NCBI GenBank assembly: GCA_027943745.1
Contig: AP025763.1
Span: 558,001 to 622,000, forward strand
Length of the DNA stretch: 64,000 bases
Direction of reading: 5' to 3'
From: Neptuniibacter victor
GTDB lineage: Bacteria > Pseudomonadota > Gammaproteobacteria > Pseudomonadales > Balneatricaceae
Shown: positions 17,428-26,190 of the stretch, piece after piece
Position numbering within the stretch: position 1 is the first letter of the stretch
How the letters are laid out: the number at the start of each line of letters is the position of its first letter
Notes under the pieces: model-generated
Databases searched by the model: none
What the model was told of the DNA's origin: nothing
The model's input: only the letters and a program-made list of their open reading frames with translations
Program-made: the position numbers and the translations under genes

Positions 17428-17648
17428 TGGCGAAGAGTTCTGCTTCTATCTCGGTATCTATAAGTGGAGTAGCAGGTCCTGGTGGCGGTAGTGTTGAAAA
17501 GCCTGTTGGCACGGTGTGGTTTGCTTGGGGTGAAGCAGGGCAGGAGACCGAGGTGCGGAAATGCTGTTTTGATGGTGATCGTGAAAGTGTGAGAAAACAA
17601 GCAGTTAGGGTGGCATTGCAAGGTATTTTAAAGAAGTTGTCTGCTTGA
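17172..17648 (+). CDS. pncC: Nicotinamide-nucleotide amidohydrolase PncC (CinA C-terminal domain)
   Basis: A 158-residue stand-alone CinA C-terminal domain that deamidates nicotinamide mononucleotide to nicotinate mononucleotide in NAD recycling. The motifs TAESCTGGWVAQELT, FVTYSNAAKEEMLG and VSISGVAGPGGGSVEKPVGTVW are all present. Length is normal for the single-domain gammaproteobacterial form. It lies 88 bases upstream of recA, the common mutS-cinA-recA order, interrupted here by the island. This copy is intact; the one beside mutS is a fragment. Confidence 0.95.
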   Translation: MEMLLEDIAQLAQRRSAVIATAESCTGGWVAQELTSIAGSSVWFDRGFVTYSNAAKEEMLGISAEIIKNHGAVSEQVVKAMAEGVLAKSSASISVSISGVAGPGGGSVEKPVGTVWFAWGEAGQETEVRKCCFDGDRESVRKQAVRVALQGILKKLSA

Positions 17649-17679
17649 GGGTTGCAATCCATAAATGATATGAAATAAT

Positions 17680-17699
17680 ACTGTCCATACATACAGTAT
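17680..17699. promoter_or_regulatory. LexA (SOS) box upstream of recA
   Basis: TACTGTCCATACATACAGTA matches the gammaproteobacterial LexA consensus CTGT-N8-ACAG, with perfectly symmetrical TACTGT and ACAGTA ends. It lies 38 bases before the preferred recA start, placing recA (and probably recX) under SOS control. Confidence 0.93.
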
Positions 17700-17736
17700 T
17701 TCAACGCAATGTGAAATGACTAAGACAGGGTTGAAG

Positions 17737-18777
17737 ATGGACGCGAATCGTAAAAAAGCGCTAGATGCAGCATTAGGCCAAATTGAAAGGCAGTTTGGTA
17801 AAGGCGCAGTAATGCGTATGGGTGATCAACCGCGCGAGGCGATCCCTTCGGTATCTACCGGATCTCTCGGGTTGGATATAGCATTAGGTATAGGTGGCTT
17901 GCCATACGGGCGTATTGTCGAAATTTATGGTCCTGAATCATCTGGTAAAACAACGTTGACGTTACAAGTTGTCGCCGAAGCACAGAAAGAAGGTAAAACA
18001 TGCGCTTTCGTCGATGCAGAGCATGCGTTAGACCCTATCTATGCAGAAAAGCTGGGCGTTGATGTTGATAATTTACTGGTTTCTCAGCCTGATACAGGTG
18101 AGCAAGCGCTTGAAATTACGGATATGCTGGTTCGCTCCAATGCCGTCGATGTTATTATTGTCGATTCTGTAGCTGCGTTAACACCTAAGGCCGAAATTGA
18201 AGGCGATATGGGTGATACTCATGTAGGTCTACAGGCGCGTTTAATGTCTCAAGCGCTGCGTAAATTAACCGGAAATGTTAAGACTTCGAACTGCCTATTG
18301 GTTTTCATTAACCAGATTCGTATGAAAATTGGGGTTATGTTTGGTAACCCTGAAACGACAACAGGCGGTAATGCACTTAAATTCTATTCTTCTGTTCGTT
18401 TGGATATCCGTCGTACGGGTGCTGTTAAGCAAGGCGACGAGATTATCGGCAATGAAACGCGAGTTAAGGTTGTTAAGAATAAGGTGTCTCCTCCGTTCCG
18501 TCAGGCCGAGTTCCAAATTATGTATGGTAAAGGTATTTACCATATGGGCGAGGTTATCGATTTAGGCGTGAAAGAAGGCTTGGTGGATAAGTCTGGTGCT
18601 TGGTATGCCTATAATGGCGATAAAATCGGTCAGGGTAAGGCTAATGCTGCTAAGTACTTAGAGGAGAACTCAGCGATAGCGATTGAAATCGAGACCGAAT
18701 TGAGAAAGCGTTTGTTGGCTTCGGGGCCAGAAAATGAAGAGGTAGATGATAAGTCAGAAAATCTTGATCTGATTTAA
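17737..18777 (+). CDS. recA: Recombinase RecA
   Basis: Forms filaments on single-stranded DNA, drives homologous recombination and stimulates LexA cleavage. From ATG 17737 the protein is 346 residues and begins [20 protein letters not shown], the usual N-terminus. The in-frame ATG at 17716 would add seven unusual residues. Walker [10 protein letters not shown] is at residues 65-73. The [18 protein letters not shown] Walker B region, the L1/L2 loops ([22 protein letters not shown]) and an acidic C-terminus are present. It is controlled by the LexA box just upstream and followed by a terminator and recX. Confidence 0.97.
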   Translation: MDANRKKALDAALGQIERQFGKGAVMRMGDQPREAIPSVSTGSLGLDIALGIGGLPYGRIVEIYGPESSGKTTLTLQVVAEAQKEGKTCAFVDAEHALDPIYAEKLGVDVDNLLVSQPDTGEQALEITDMLVRSNAVDVIIVDSVAALTPKAEIEGDMGDTHVGLQARLMSQALRKLTGNVKTSNCLLVFINQIRMKIGVMFGNPETTTGGNALKFYSSVRLDIRRTGAVKQGDEIIGNETRVKVVKNKVSPPFRQAEFQIMYGKGIYHMGEVIDLGVKEGLVDKSGAWYAYNGDKIGQGKANAAKYLEENSAIAIEIETELRKRLLASGPENEEVDDKSENLDLI

Positions 18778-18798
18778 GTATTGCTTTAGCTCTGTCAG

Positions 18799-18832
18799 GC
18801 CTCCTATGCAAAGTGTTTAGGGGGCTTTTTTA
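18799..18832 (+). terminator. Terminator between recA and recX
   Basis: Stem GCCTCCT with AGGGGGC (one G-T pair) followed by six T. As in many relatives it probably lets a fraction of transcripts through so that recX is made at a lower level than recA. Confidence 0.75.
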
Positions 18833-18867
18833 TTGGGGTCGTAGAATAAAGGTTGCTGAGAGGAAAG

Positions 18868-19332
18868 ATGGATAAGCAAGTGACAGAAAAGGATGTTTGG
18901 AATAAAGCGATTGCTTTGCTCGCACGGCGTGAATACTGCCGTGTAGAGCTGTTGAAGAAATTAAAGTCGTATAGCGTAGATGTTGAAATAGAACCTATAC
19001 TTATGCGTCTGGAGGAATCAGGTTATCTATGTGACCGACGTTTTACGGAGAGCTTTATTCGTATGCGCGTTGCTCAGGGTCACGGGCAGATCCGCATTCG
19101 TTTTGATCTAAAAAGCAAAGGGGTTCAAAGTGATTTAGTGCAAGAGGTTCTGGAAGCGCAAGAGAATGATTGGTATCAGTTGGCTAATGAATTATATGCT
19201 CGAAAATACAGCGCTTCGAGTAAAGAGCTAGATTATAAAGAGCGTTCTCGAAGAATGCGTTTTATGAGTCAAAGAGGGTTTAATATTGATGAAATTAAGC
19301 ATGCAGAAGAGGTTTTTCTGAGCGAGGATTAG
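18868..19332 (+). CDS. recX: RecA regulator RecX
   Basis: A 154-residue, mostly helical protein of the RecX family that binds RecA filaments and limits their growth and activity. The tandem three-helix repeats are visible: AIALLARREYCRVELLKKL, YLCDRRFTESFIRMRVAQGHG with IRIRFDLKSKGV, and RMRFMSQRGFNIDEI. ATG 18868 is preferred because GAGAGGAAAG lies directly before it; a TTG at 18853 has no such site. The family and position downstream of recA agree. Confidence 0.93.
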   Translation: MDKQVTEKDVWNKAIALLARREYCRVELLKKLKSYSVDVEIEPILMRLEESGYLCDRRFTESFIRMRVAQGHGQIRIRFDLKSKGVQSDLVQEVLEAQENDWYQLANELYARKYSASSKELDYKERSRRMRFMSQRGFNIDEIKHAEEVFLSED

Positions 19333-19535
19333 ATTCTTTTTATTGTTTGTTGGTTATCCACCTCTGCTAATTGTTCTATTAGTGGCCGCTTGTTCAAAAA
19401 TATTCGAACAATTTTTACGCACGATATATACTATGGCGCCCTTATTTGTGGTTACTTTTCTGCATTTGAGTCTAATTGAGGCTCAGGAGCAGGTTTACCT
19501 GAACGGACACGCATACGGTTCATCTAATGAAATAC

Positions 19536-22091
19536 ATGACAAGCGCTGAAATTCGCCAAGCTTTTTTAGATTACTTTAATAAGCAAGGCCATGAAATAGT
19601 ATCAAGTAGCTCACTAATACCTGCTAATGATCCTACATTGATGTTTACCAATGCGGGTATGGTTCAGTTTAAAGATGTCTTTTTGGGCAGTGATAAACGT
19701 AATTACTCACGTGCGACCAGCTCGCAACGCTGTGTTCGTGCTGGCGGTAAGCATAATGACCTAGAAAATGTTGGTTATACCGCACGTCATCATACATTTT
19801 TTGAAATGCTGGGTAATTTCAGCTTTGGTGATTATTTCAAGCGAGACGCTATTCAGTTTGCTTGGATATTTCTGACTGAAGTGATGGGCCTGCCTAAAGA
19901 TCGTTTGTGGGTGACTGTTCACCATTCAGACGAAGAAGCGGAGCGTATCTGGAAAGACGAAATTGGTGTTGATCCTGATCGTTTTTCAAAATTAGATGAA
20001 GATAACTTTTGGTCTATGGGTGATACAGGTCCATGCGGCCCTTGTACTGAAATATTTTTTGACCACGGTGCAGATGTTTGGGGCGGCCCTCCGGGGAGTC
20101 CTGAAGAAGACGGCGACCGTTATATTGAGATTTGGAACGTTGTATTTATGCAATACAACCGAAGTGCAGATGGTGAAATGACGCCATTGCCTAAGCCTTC
20201 TGTCGATACTGGTATGGGATTAGAACGTATTGCAGCAGTTATGCAGAATGTTCACTCAAATTATGAAATTGATCTTTTCCAGAGTTTATTGAAAGCGACA
20301 GCTAACGCTGTAGGCAGTACTGATTTAGACAATAAGTCTCTCAGGGTAATTGCAGATCATATTCGTTCTTGTTCGTTCTTGATTGTCGATGGGGTATTGC
20401 CCTCGAATGAAGGCGCAGGCTATGTTTTAAGACGTATAATTCGAAGAGCTGTGCGTCATGGTAATAAGCTTGGCGCAACGGGGCCTTTCTTTAATACGTT
20501 AGTTGCAGCGTTAGTTAGCGAGATGGGAGAAGCTTACCCTGAGTTAGCTGAAAAGCAGGCGCAAGTTCAACGAGTCTTATTGAAAGAAGAAGAGCAGTTT
20601 GCGAAAACACTTGATCATGGTATGCGTTTACTGCAAGAAGCAATTGATGGTTTAGACGGTTCGGTAATTCCGGGCGAAACAGTCTTTAAGCTGTATGACA
20701 CCTACGGTTTTCCGTTTGATTTGACTGCGGATGTTGCTCGAGAGCTGGAGTTAAGTGTTGATGAAGACGGCTTTCAGCAGGCAATGGAAGCACAGCGTGA
20801 GAGAGCACGTGCTGCTGGGAAATTTACGGTAGATTATAATGATGCTATCAAATTAGAAGGTGAAACCAGCTTTACTGGTTATGAGCACCTTTCGGGTAAT
20901 GCTTCAACCATCGTTGCTTTGTTTAAAGATGGCGAGTCTGTTGATGAGCTAAACGCTGGTGATTCAGGCTTAGTCGTTTTAGATGAAACACCTTTCTATG
21001 CCGAGTCAGGTGGGCAAGTTGGTGATACCGGGACGCTCTCGCTAGAGGAGGGTTCTTTTTCTGTTAGCAATTGCACCAAAGAGGGTAAAAATAATCTTCA
21101 TCATGGGACCGTTGATAGTGGTTCATTTGTCGTGGGCGCGAAAGTTGCAACGTGTGTTGATGATGCGCGTCGTCAAGCTATCGCACTAAACCATTCTGCG
21201 ACTCACCTTTTACACGAGGCACTTCGTGTTGTCTTGGGAGAGCATGTTCAGCAAAAAGGCTCTTTGAATGATGAGCAGCGTTTGCGTTTTGATTTCTCTC
21301 ACTTTGAAGCGGTCTCTGCTGAGCAATTAGCGGAAGTAGAAAAGATTGTTAATGATCAAATTCGCAGTAATACAGATGTTGTTACTGAAATTATGGCGAT
21401 CGATGAAGCTAAGGAAAAAGGTGCAGCAGCGCTTTTTGGTGAGAAATATGATGATGTCGTTCGTGTTTTATCAATGGGTGGTGACTTCTCCGTAGAGCTT
21501 TGTGGTGGTACGCATGCTCGTCGTACAGGTGATATTGGTCTGTTGAAAATCACTTCAGAAGGGGGCGTGGCTGCAGGTGTTCGCCGTATAGAAGCGGTAA
21601 CAGGTGCAGGTGCACTATCTTTTTATGCTGAGCAAAAGCAGCAATTAGAATCTAAGCTCCAAGAACAGCAGGCTAAATCACGTCAGCTGGAAAAAGCATT
21701 AGAACAGATGAAGGCAAAGTTAGCCGCTGCTAAAGGATCTGATCTTATTGGTAGTGCCATTGAGGTGAAGGGGGTTAAAGTTTTAGCCGCTCAGCTTGAT
21801 GGCGTTGAGCCAAAGGCTTTACGCGACACAATCGATCAGCTGAAAAATAAACTAGGCAGTGGTGTGGTTGTGTTGGCGACTGTTGCTGACGACAAAATTG
21901 CGTTAGCTGCCGGTGTTACCAAGGATCTTGTCTCTCAGGTCAAAGCGGGAGATATCATCAAGGACTTAACCGCTAAAATTGGTGGTAAAGGTGGCGGTCG
22001 CCCTGATTTTGCGCAAGGTGGTGGTGTTGATCAGCAGGCATTACCTGCGGCGTTAGAATCAGTGTCAACATTAGTTGAAGCTGCTTTATAG
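19536..22091 (+). CDS. alaS: Alanine--tRNA ligase
   Basis: Charges tRNA-Ala and hydrolyses mis-charged Ser/Gly products. About 851 residues: the class II catalytic domain ([33 protein letters not shown]), the tRNA-binding region, the editing domain with the zinc-binding [11 protein letters not shown] and [10 protein letters not shown] motifs, and the C-Ala domain ending in [14 protein letters not shown]. The ATG at 19527 would add MKY. The N-terminus [14 protein letters not shown] matches homologues better, though no clear ribosome-binding site decides it. About 200 bases upstream hold no gene. Confidence 0.96.
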   Translation: MTSAEIRQAFLDYFNKQGHEIVSSSSLIPANDPTLMFTNAGMVQFKDVFLGSDKRNYSRATSSQRCVRAGGKHNDLENVGYTARHHTFFEMLGNFSFGDYFKRDAIQFAWIFLTEVMGLPKDRLWVTVHHSDEEAERIWKDEIGVDPDRFSKLDEDNFWSMGDTGPCGPCTEIFFDHGADVWGGPPGSPEEDGDRYIEIWNVVFMQYNRSADGEMTPLPKPSVDTGMGLERIAAVMQNVHSNYEIDLFQSLLKATANAVGSTDLDNKSLRVIADHIRSCSFLIVDGVLPSNEGAGYVLRRIIRRAVRHGNKLGATGPFFNTLVAALVSEMGEAYPELAEKQAQVQRVLLKEEEQFAKTLDHGMRLLQEAIDGLDGSVIPGETVFKLYDTYGFPFDLTADVARELELSVDEDGFQQAMEAQRERARAAGKFTVDYNDAIKLEGETSFTGYEHLSGNASTIVALFKDGESVDELNAGDSGLVVLDETPFYAESGGQVGDTGTLSLEEGSFSVSNCTKEGKNNLHHGTVDSGSFVVGAKVATCVDDARRQAIALNHSATHLLHEALRVVLGEHVQQKGSLNDEQRLRFDFSHFEAVSAEQLAEVEKIVNDQIRSNTDVVTEIMAIDEAKEKGAAALFGEKYDDVVRVLSMGGDFSVELCGGTHARRTGDIGLLKITSEGGVAAGVRRIEAVTGAGALSFYAEQKQQLESKLQEQQAKSRQLEKALEQMKAKLAAAKGSDLIGSAIEVKGVKVLAAQLDGVEPKALRDTIDQLKNKLGSGVVVLATVADDKIALAAGVTKDLVSQVKAGDIIKDLTAKIGGKGGGRPDFAQGGGVDQQALPAALESVSTLVEAAL

Positions 22092-22113
22092 TTAATCTAG
22101 CAGGGTAAGCGTT

Positions 22114-23352
22114 ATGGCACTTTATGTTCAGAAATATGGTGGCACTTCTGTTGGTAGTGTGGATCGTATTGATGCGGTAGCAGAAAAGATTAAGCGCTTT
22201 AAAGAGCAAGGTCATGACATTGTTGTAGTTGTTTCAGCCATGAGTGGTGAGACGAATCGATTAATTGGTTTGGCCAAAGAGATACAGCCCGGCGCTCAAA
22301 GTCCCCGTGAAATGGATGTTTTGGTCTCGACAGGAGAGCAAGTTACGATTGCGTTGCTGTGTATGGCTCTGGAAAAACGATGCGTGCCAGCTCGATCTTA
22401 TACGGGGGGGCAAGTCAAAATAGTGACCGATTCCTCGCATACTAAGGCTAGAATTCAAGATATTGAAGTCTCTTCTATGCAGCAAGACTTGGCGGAAGGG
22501 CGTGTTATTGTTGTCGCTGGTTTTCAAGGTGTTGACCCGGATGGGAATATCACAACCTTGGGGCGAGGAGGCTCTGATACGACAGGCGTGGCACTGGCCG
22601 CAGCGTTGAAAGCAGATGAGTGCCAGATCTATACAGACGTTGATGGCGTTTATACGACAGATCCACGTGTGGTTGAAGGTGCACAGCGTTTAGATGTGAT
22701 TACCTTTGAAGAGATGCTAGAGATGGCTAGCTTAGGATCGAAAGTTTTACAAATTCGAGCCGTAGAGTTTGCCGGTAAATATAAGGTTCCTCTAAGAGTG
22801 CTGCATAGCTTTCAGGAAGGGCCGGGTACATTGATTACCATAGAGGATGATTCAGCTGTGGAAAAGCCAATTATTTCAGGTATCGCGTTCAATCGTGATG
22901 AAGCAAAACTAACCGTAATGGGTGTGCCTGATGTGCCTGGGGTGGCTTCTAAGATTTTAGGGCCGGTTAGTCGTGCAAATATAGAAGTTGATGTTATTGT
23001 GCAGAATGTTGCTGCTGATAATACAACCGATTTTACATTTACGGTTCATCGTAATGATTATGAGGCTACTGAGCAGGTGCTCAATCAAGTAGCTACGGAG
23101 CTTGGTGCGCGAGAAGTTGTTGGTGATAATAAAATTGCCAAAGTTTCTATTGTGGGGGTTGGTATGCGCTCTCATGCAGGTGTGGCAAGTAAAATGTTTG
23201 ATGCTTTGGCTGATGAAAATATTAATATTCAGATGATTTCTACATCTGAAATTAAAGTTTCTGTTGTTATCGCTGAAAAGTATCTTGAGCTGGCGGTTCG
23301 TGCTTTGCACTCGGCGTTTGATCTTGATGCAAATGATTCTGTAAGTGAATAA
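22114..23352 (+). CDS. lysC: Aspartate kinase
   Basis: Phosphorylates aspartate, the entry to lysine, threonine, methionine and diaminopimelate synthesis. The 412 residues have the kinase domain (KYGGTSVGS, VVVSAMSGETNRLI, GRGGSDTTGVALA) followed by two ACT domains from about residue 265 (VMGVPDVPGVASKILGPV and VGVGMRSHAGVASKMFDAL). These mediate feedback inhibition by lysine and/or threonine. Length and domain order match the Pseudomonas-type single aspartokinase. The alaS-lysC-csrA-tRNA-Ser order is common in gammaproteobacteria. Confidence 0.95.
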   Translation: MALYVQKYGGTSVGSVDRIDAVAEKIKRFKEQGHDIVVVVSAMSGETNRLIGLAKEIQPGAQSPREMDVLVSTGEQVTIALLCMALEKRCVPARSYTGGQVKIVTDSSHTKARIQDIEVSSMQQDLAEGRVIVVAGFQGVDPDGNITTLGRGGSDTTGVALAAALKADECQIYTDVDGVYTTDPRVVEGAQRLDVITFEEMLEMASLGSKVLQIRAVEFAGKYKVPLRVLHSFQEGPGTLITIEDDSAVEKPIISGIAFNRDEAKLTVMGVPDVPGVASKILGPVSRANIEVDVIVQNVAADNTTDFTFTVHRNDYEATEQVLNQVATELGAREVVGDNKIAKVSIVGVGMRSHAGVASKMFDALADENINIQMISTSEIKVSVVIAEKYLELAVRALHSAFDLDANDSVSE

Positions 23353-23497
23353 TTAAACTTATAGTTAGATGCTGGTCTATAGTTAGGTTAGCTGTTATTG
23401 CATGGGCAGCGTTCTGGCAGGGATTTGGATGAATGCCAGTATGTGTGGCTTGCTTTAGTGCAAGTTAGCCTTGGATGTACAAAGGAGATCCTACATC

Positions 23498-23686
23498 ATG
23501 TTAATTCTTACTCGCCGCGTGGGCGAAACTCTTATGGTTGGTGATGAAGTCACTGTCACAGTTCTTGGCGTTAAAGGTAATCAGGTACGTATTGGTGTGA
23601 ATGCACCTAAGGATGTGTCTGTTCATCGTGAAGAAATATATCAGCGAATTCAGCGTGAAAAGGCTGAAGAAGGGAATCAGGAATAA
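23498..23686 (+). CDS. csrA: Carbon storage regulator CsrA/RsmA
   Basis: A 62-residue RNA-binding homodimer that blocks or stabilises mRNAs at GGA motifs, controlling carbon flux, motility and biofilm. The protein begins [18 protein letters not shown] and includes the conserved [19 protein letters not shown] with the RNA-contacting Arg. ATG 23498 is chosen from homology and AAAGGAG at 23481. The leader carries several GGA motifs (near 23420, 23473 and in the ribosome-binding site), which would permit autoregulation. Confidence 0.97.
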   Translation: MLILTRRVGETLMVGDEVTVTVLGVKGNQVRIGVNAPKDVSVHREEIYQRIQREKAEEGNQE

Positions 23687-23725
23687 TTTTCGAATCTTTT
23701 TCTTTCCTTTTTAAAATCAGTTAGG

Positions 23726-23744
23726 TATATTACGCGCCGTTGTT
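23726..23744 (+). promoter_or_regulatory. Probable tRNA-cluster promoter (-10 and GC-rich discriminator)
   Basis: TATATT at 23726 is followed by the GC-rich stretch ACGCGCCG before the tRNA-Ser 5' end. A GC-rich discriminator is typical of growth-rate and ppGpp-controlled stable-RNA promoters. The -35 element is not obvious. Confidence 0.5.
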
Positions 23745-23834
23745 GGTGAGCTGGCCGAGTGGCTGAAGGCGCGCCCCTGCTAAGGGCGTATAGGAGAAAT
23801 CTTATCGAGGGTTCGAATCCCTCGCTCACCGCCA
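23745..23834 (+). tRNA. tRNA-Ser (anticodon GCT)
   Basis: 90 bases including encoded CCA. Acceptor arms GGTGAGC and GCTCACC pair perfectly, with discriminator G. The anticodon loop CTGCTAA gives GCT, reading AGC and AGU. A long variable arm (TAGGAGAAATCTTA region) marks a type II serine tRNA, and the T-loop TTCGAAT is canonical. Confidence 0.96.
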
Positions 23835-23844
23835 CTTGATTAAT

Positions 23845-23921
23845 GCGCCCGTAGCTCAGCTGGATAGAGTACCTGGCTACGAACCAGGCGGTCAGAGGTT
23901 CGAATCCTCTCGGGCGCGCCA
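23845..23921 (+). tRNA. tRNA-Arg (anticodon ACG), copy 1
   Basis: 77 bases with encoded CCA. Acceptor arms GCGCCCG and CGGGCGC are perfect. The anticodon stem-loop CCTGGCTACGAACCAGG gives ACG, whose A34 is normally converted to inosine by TadA to read CGU, CGC and CGA. Ten bases follow tRNA-Ser. Confidence 0.97.
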
Positions 23922-23952
23922 ATCAAGTACAACGGTCTTATGTTTCTGGAAT

Positions 23953-24029
23953 GCGCCCGTAGCTCAGCTGGATAGAGTACCTGGCTACGAACCAGGCGGT
24001 CAGAGGTTCGAATCCTCTCGGGCGCGCCA
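23953..24029 (+). tRNA. tRNA-Arg (anticodon ACG), copy 2
   Basis: Identical in sequence to copy 1 over all 77 bases, separated from it by a 31-base unrelated spacer. Probably processed from the same polycistronic transcript. Confidence 0.97.
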
Positions 24030-24050
24030 CTCCAGAACGTTTTTAGATAT

Positions 24051-24127
24051 GCGCCCGTAGCTCAGCTGGATAGAGTACCTGGCTACGAACCAGGCGGTCA
24101 GAGGTTCGAATCCTCTCGGGCGCGCCA
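24051..24127 (+). tRNA. tRNA-Arg (anticodon ACG), copy 3
   Basis: Third identical copy after a 21-base spacer. No clear intrinsic terminator follows before thiI. Confidence 0.97.
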
Positions 24128-24204
24128 TCTAAGCTGTATCTGTAATCCCCTTCGCTTTATACTTATCTAATCCATAATCTGTCATTTTTATTGAGCTCCC
24201 AACT

Positions 24205-25671
24205 ATGAAGTTCTCTATTCGCTTATTTCCTGAAATTACGATTAAAAGTCGCCCTGTTCGCAAACGCTTAATTCAGCGTTTACAGAGTAACTTACAAAAT
24301 ATGACTCGCCGGATAGATGAAGATCTGGTCAAGGTGCGAGGACATTGGGATAAATTGGAAGTTGAATATAAAGGTACAGATTCTGAAGTTGCAGTCCAGG
24401 TTGTGGATTTGTTGTCTCGTACGCCGGGTATTCATAGCTTTGTTGAGGTGACTGAGTTTCCGTTGGGTGATTTTCACGACATTTATGAAAAGGCGCATGA
24501 GGTTTATGCGCAAGCGCTAAAGGGCAAAACATTTAAAGTAAGGGTTAAACGATCGGGTAAGCACGAATTTCGTTCTATCGATGTCGAGCGTTACGTTGGT
24601 GGGGGGTTAAATCAGCATTCGGAAGCCGTTGGTGTTGATGTTCATAATCCAGATTTGTATGTTGATTTAGAAATTCGTAATGAAACGCTGCATGTAGTAA
24701 CTAATATTTATAAGGGCTTGGGGGGATTTCCATTAGGAACCCAGGAGGCTACGCTGTCGTTAATATCAGGTGGATTTGATTCCATTGTTGCTAGCTATAT
24801 GTCGATGCGTCGCGGTTGTAAAACGCATTTCTTGTTTTTTAATTTGGGTGGACATGCCCATGAGATTGGGGTTAAGCAGGTTGCTTTGTATTTGTGGCAG
24901 CGATATGGCTCATCTGCGCGCGTGAAGTTTATTACTATTCCATTTGATGAGGTAGTAGGGGAAATTTTGCAATCGGTACATCATTCCCATATGGGAGTTG
25001 TATTGAAGCGAATGATGATGCGAGCAGGCGAGAAGGTGTCTGATCGAATGGGTATTGATGCGTTGGTCACAGGTGAAAGTATTGCTCAAGTCTCTAGCCA
25101 GACCTTACCTAATTTAGCGATTATAGATTCTGCGACAGAGAAGTTGGTTGTCAGACCGTTAGTAACGATGGATAAGCAGGATATTATCGATATTACTAGG
25201 GAGATCGGTGCATACGATTTTGCCAAAAATATGCCTGAGTATTGTGGCGTTATATCTGATCGACCAACGACTTGTGCAAAAAAAGATCGTGTTGAAAAAG
25301 AAGAACTTGATTTTGATTATGAGGTTCTAGAACGAGCATTGGAGCGTCGTCAGGTCATCAGTATCGATGAAATTGTCGAAGATGTGAATGTGCATGCTGA
25401 GGTCGAAGCGTTAACAAAGGTGGGCGATAATCAAATTGTGGTTGATATTCGAGCGCCTCATGAGCAAGAGAAGAAACCTTTGAATTTGCCGGGTTGTGAA
25501 ATACAGTTGGTACCATTTTTTGCATTAGCTGCAGCAGCAGATAATTTCTCAGAAGAGAAAGAGTATCTTTTGTACTGCGAAAAAGGAGTGATGAGCCAGA
25601 TGCATGCACATCAAATGCAGGAGAGAGGCTTCCCTAATGTGAAAGTCTACCGCCCGGGTAGTGCAGACTAA
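24205..25671 (+). CDS. thiI: tRNA 4-thiouridine synthase ThiI with rhodanese domain
   Basis: Inserts sulfur at uridine 8 of tRNA and supplies sulfur for the thiazole of thiamine. The 488 residues comprise an N-terminal ferredoxin-like and THUMP RNA-binding region (to about residue 165) and an adenylating PP-loop ATPase with LSLISGGFDSIVASY. The conserved Cys of EYCGVISDRPTTCAKKDR follows. The C-terminal rhodanese domain has its persulfide Cys in LYCEKGVMSQMHA. This is the full-length E. coli type. It lies directly downstream of the tRNA cluster whose products it modifies. Confidence 0.96.
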   Translation: MKFSIRLFPEITIKSRPVRKRLIQRLQSNLQNMTRRIDEDLVKVRGHWDKLEVEYKGTDSEVAVQVVDLLSRTPGIHSFVEVTEFPLGDFHDIYEKAHEVYAQALKGKTFKVRVKRSGKHEFRSIDVERYVGGGLNQHSEAVGVDVHNPDLYVDLEIRNETLHVVTNIYKGLGGFPLGTQEATLSLISGGFDSIVASYMSMRRGCKTHFLFFNLGGHAHEIGVKQVALYLWQRYGSSARVKFITIPFDEVVGEILQSVHHSHMGVVLKRMMMRAGEKVSDRMGIDALVTGESIAQVSSQTLPNLAIIDSATEKLVVRPLVTMDKQDIIDITREIGAYDFAKNMPEYCGVISDRPTTCAKKDRVEKEELDFDYEVLERALERRQVISIDEIVEDVNVHAEVEALTKVGDNQIVVDIRAPHEQEKKPLNLPGCEIQLVPFFALAAAADNFSEEKEYLLYCEKGVMSQMHAHQMQERGFPNVKVYRPGSAD

Positions 25672-25895
25672 TCCTTTTTTCTTAAATATGGATCAAAGGT
25701 AGTAGCTAACTTTTGATTCATACCCTCCTTTAAGCGAAAAAACGCCTCAATTTATTGCCAGAAATCGACTTTTCGGGTTTAATTGTGGTCCATTTGCAAC
25801 CAGTACATACGTTAGTGAGCGTTTATCAGTGGGTAAACGGGCCAAAAGCCAATCATTAGCGAATGGGTTTCGATAAGTACAGGAGCATCCATTAG

Positions 25896-26135
25896 ATGGA
25901 AAATTTGGTATCAGACGGCCTTGAATTAATGGTCTTTGGTATGGGCTTCGTAGCTGTCTTTCTGACGGTGTTGGTATTTGCTACTACAGGAATGTCCGCG
26001 CTTGTTGGGAAGTATTTCCCTGAAGCACCGGCTCAGCCAAAAGCAAAGAAAGCTGCACCTGCAGCCGCTGCGGCTAGCAATAATGATGAGCTTGTTGCTG
26101 TTATGACAGCTGCAGTTCATAAATACCGTTCATAA
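25896..26135 (+). CDS. oadG: Oxaloacetate decarboxylase gamma subunit (sodium pump)
   Basis: 79 residues with one N-terminal membrane helix (LMVFGMGFVAVFLTVLVFAT) and an Ala/Pro/Lys-rich cytoplasmic tail, the standard OadG layout. The subunit anchors the alpha subunit to the membrane complex and binds zinc. First gene of the oadGAB operon; GGAG lies before the ATG. The 224 bases upstream, after thiI, hold no gene and should contain the promoter. Confidence 0.93.
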   Translation: MENLVSDGLELMVFGMGFVAVFLTVLVFATTGMSALVGKYFPEAPAQPKAKKAAPAAAAASNNDELVAVMTAAVHKYRS

Positions 26136-26190
26136 ACAAGAACGGATAAATAAAGAATAATCTGCATTAATCGACAGAAGGCCATTACCC

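Noticed and set aside
19343-19549. A 68-codon open frame between recX and alaS
   Set aside because: It overlaps the alaS start in another frame, has no family resemblance, and covers the alaS promoter region.
23836-24060. Open frames across the tRNA genes
   Set aside because: Their repeated peptide (VAQLDRVPGYEPGGQ) is simply translated tRNA sequence.
23845-24127. Repeated blocks resembling a CRISPR array
   Set aside because: The repeats are 77-base tRNA genes with cloverleaf structure, not CRISPR repeats, and no cas genes are present.
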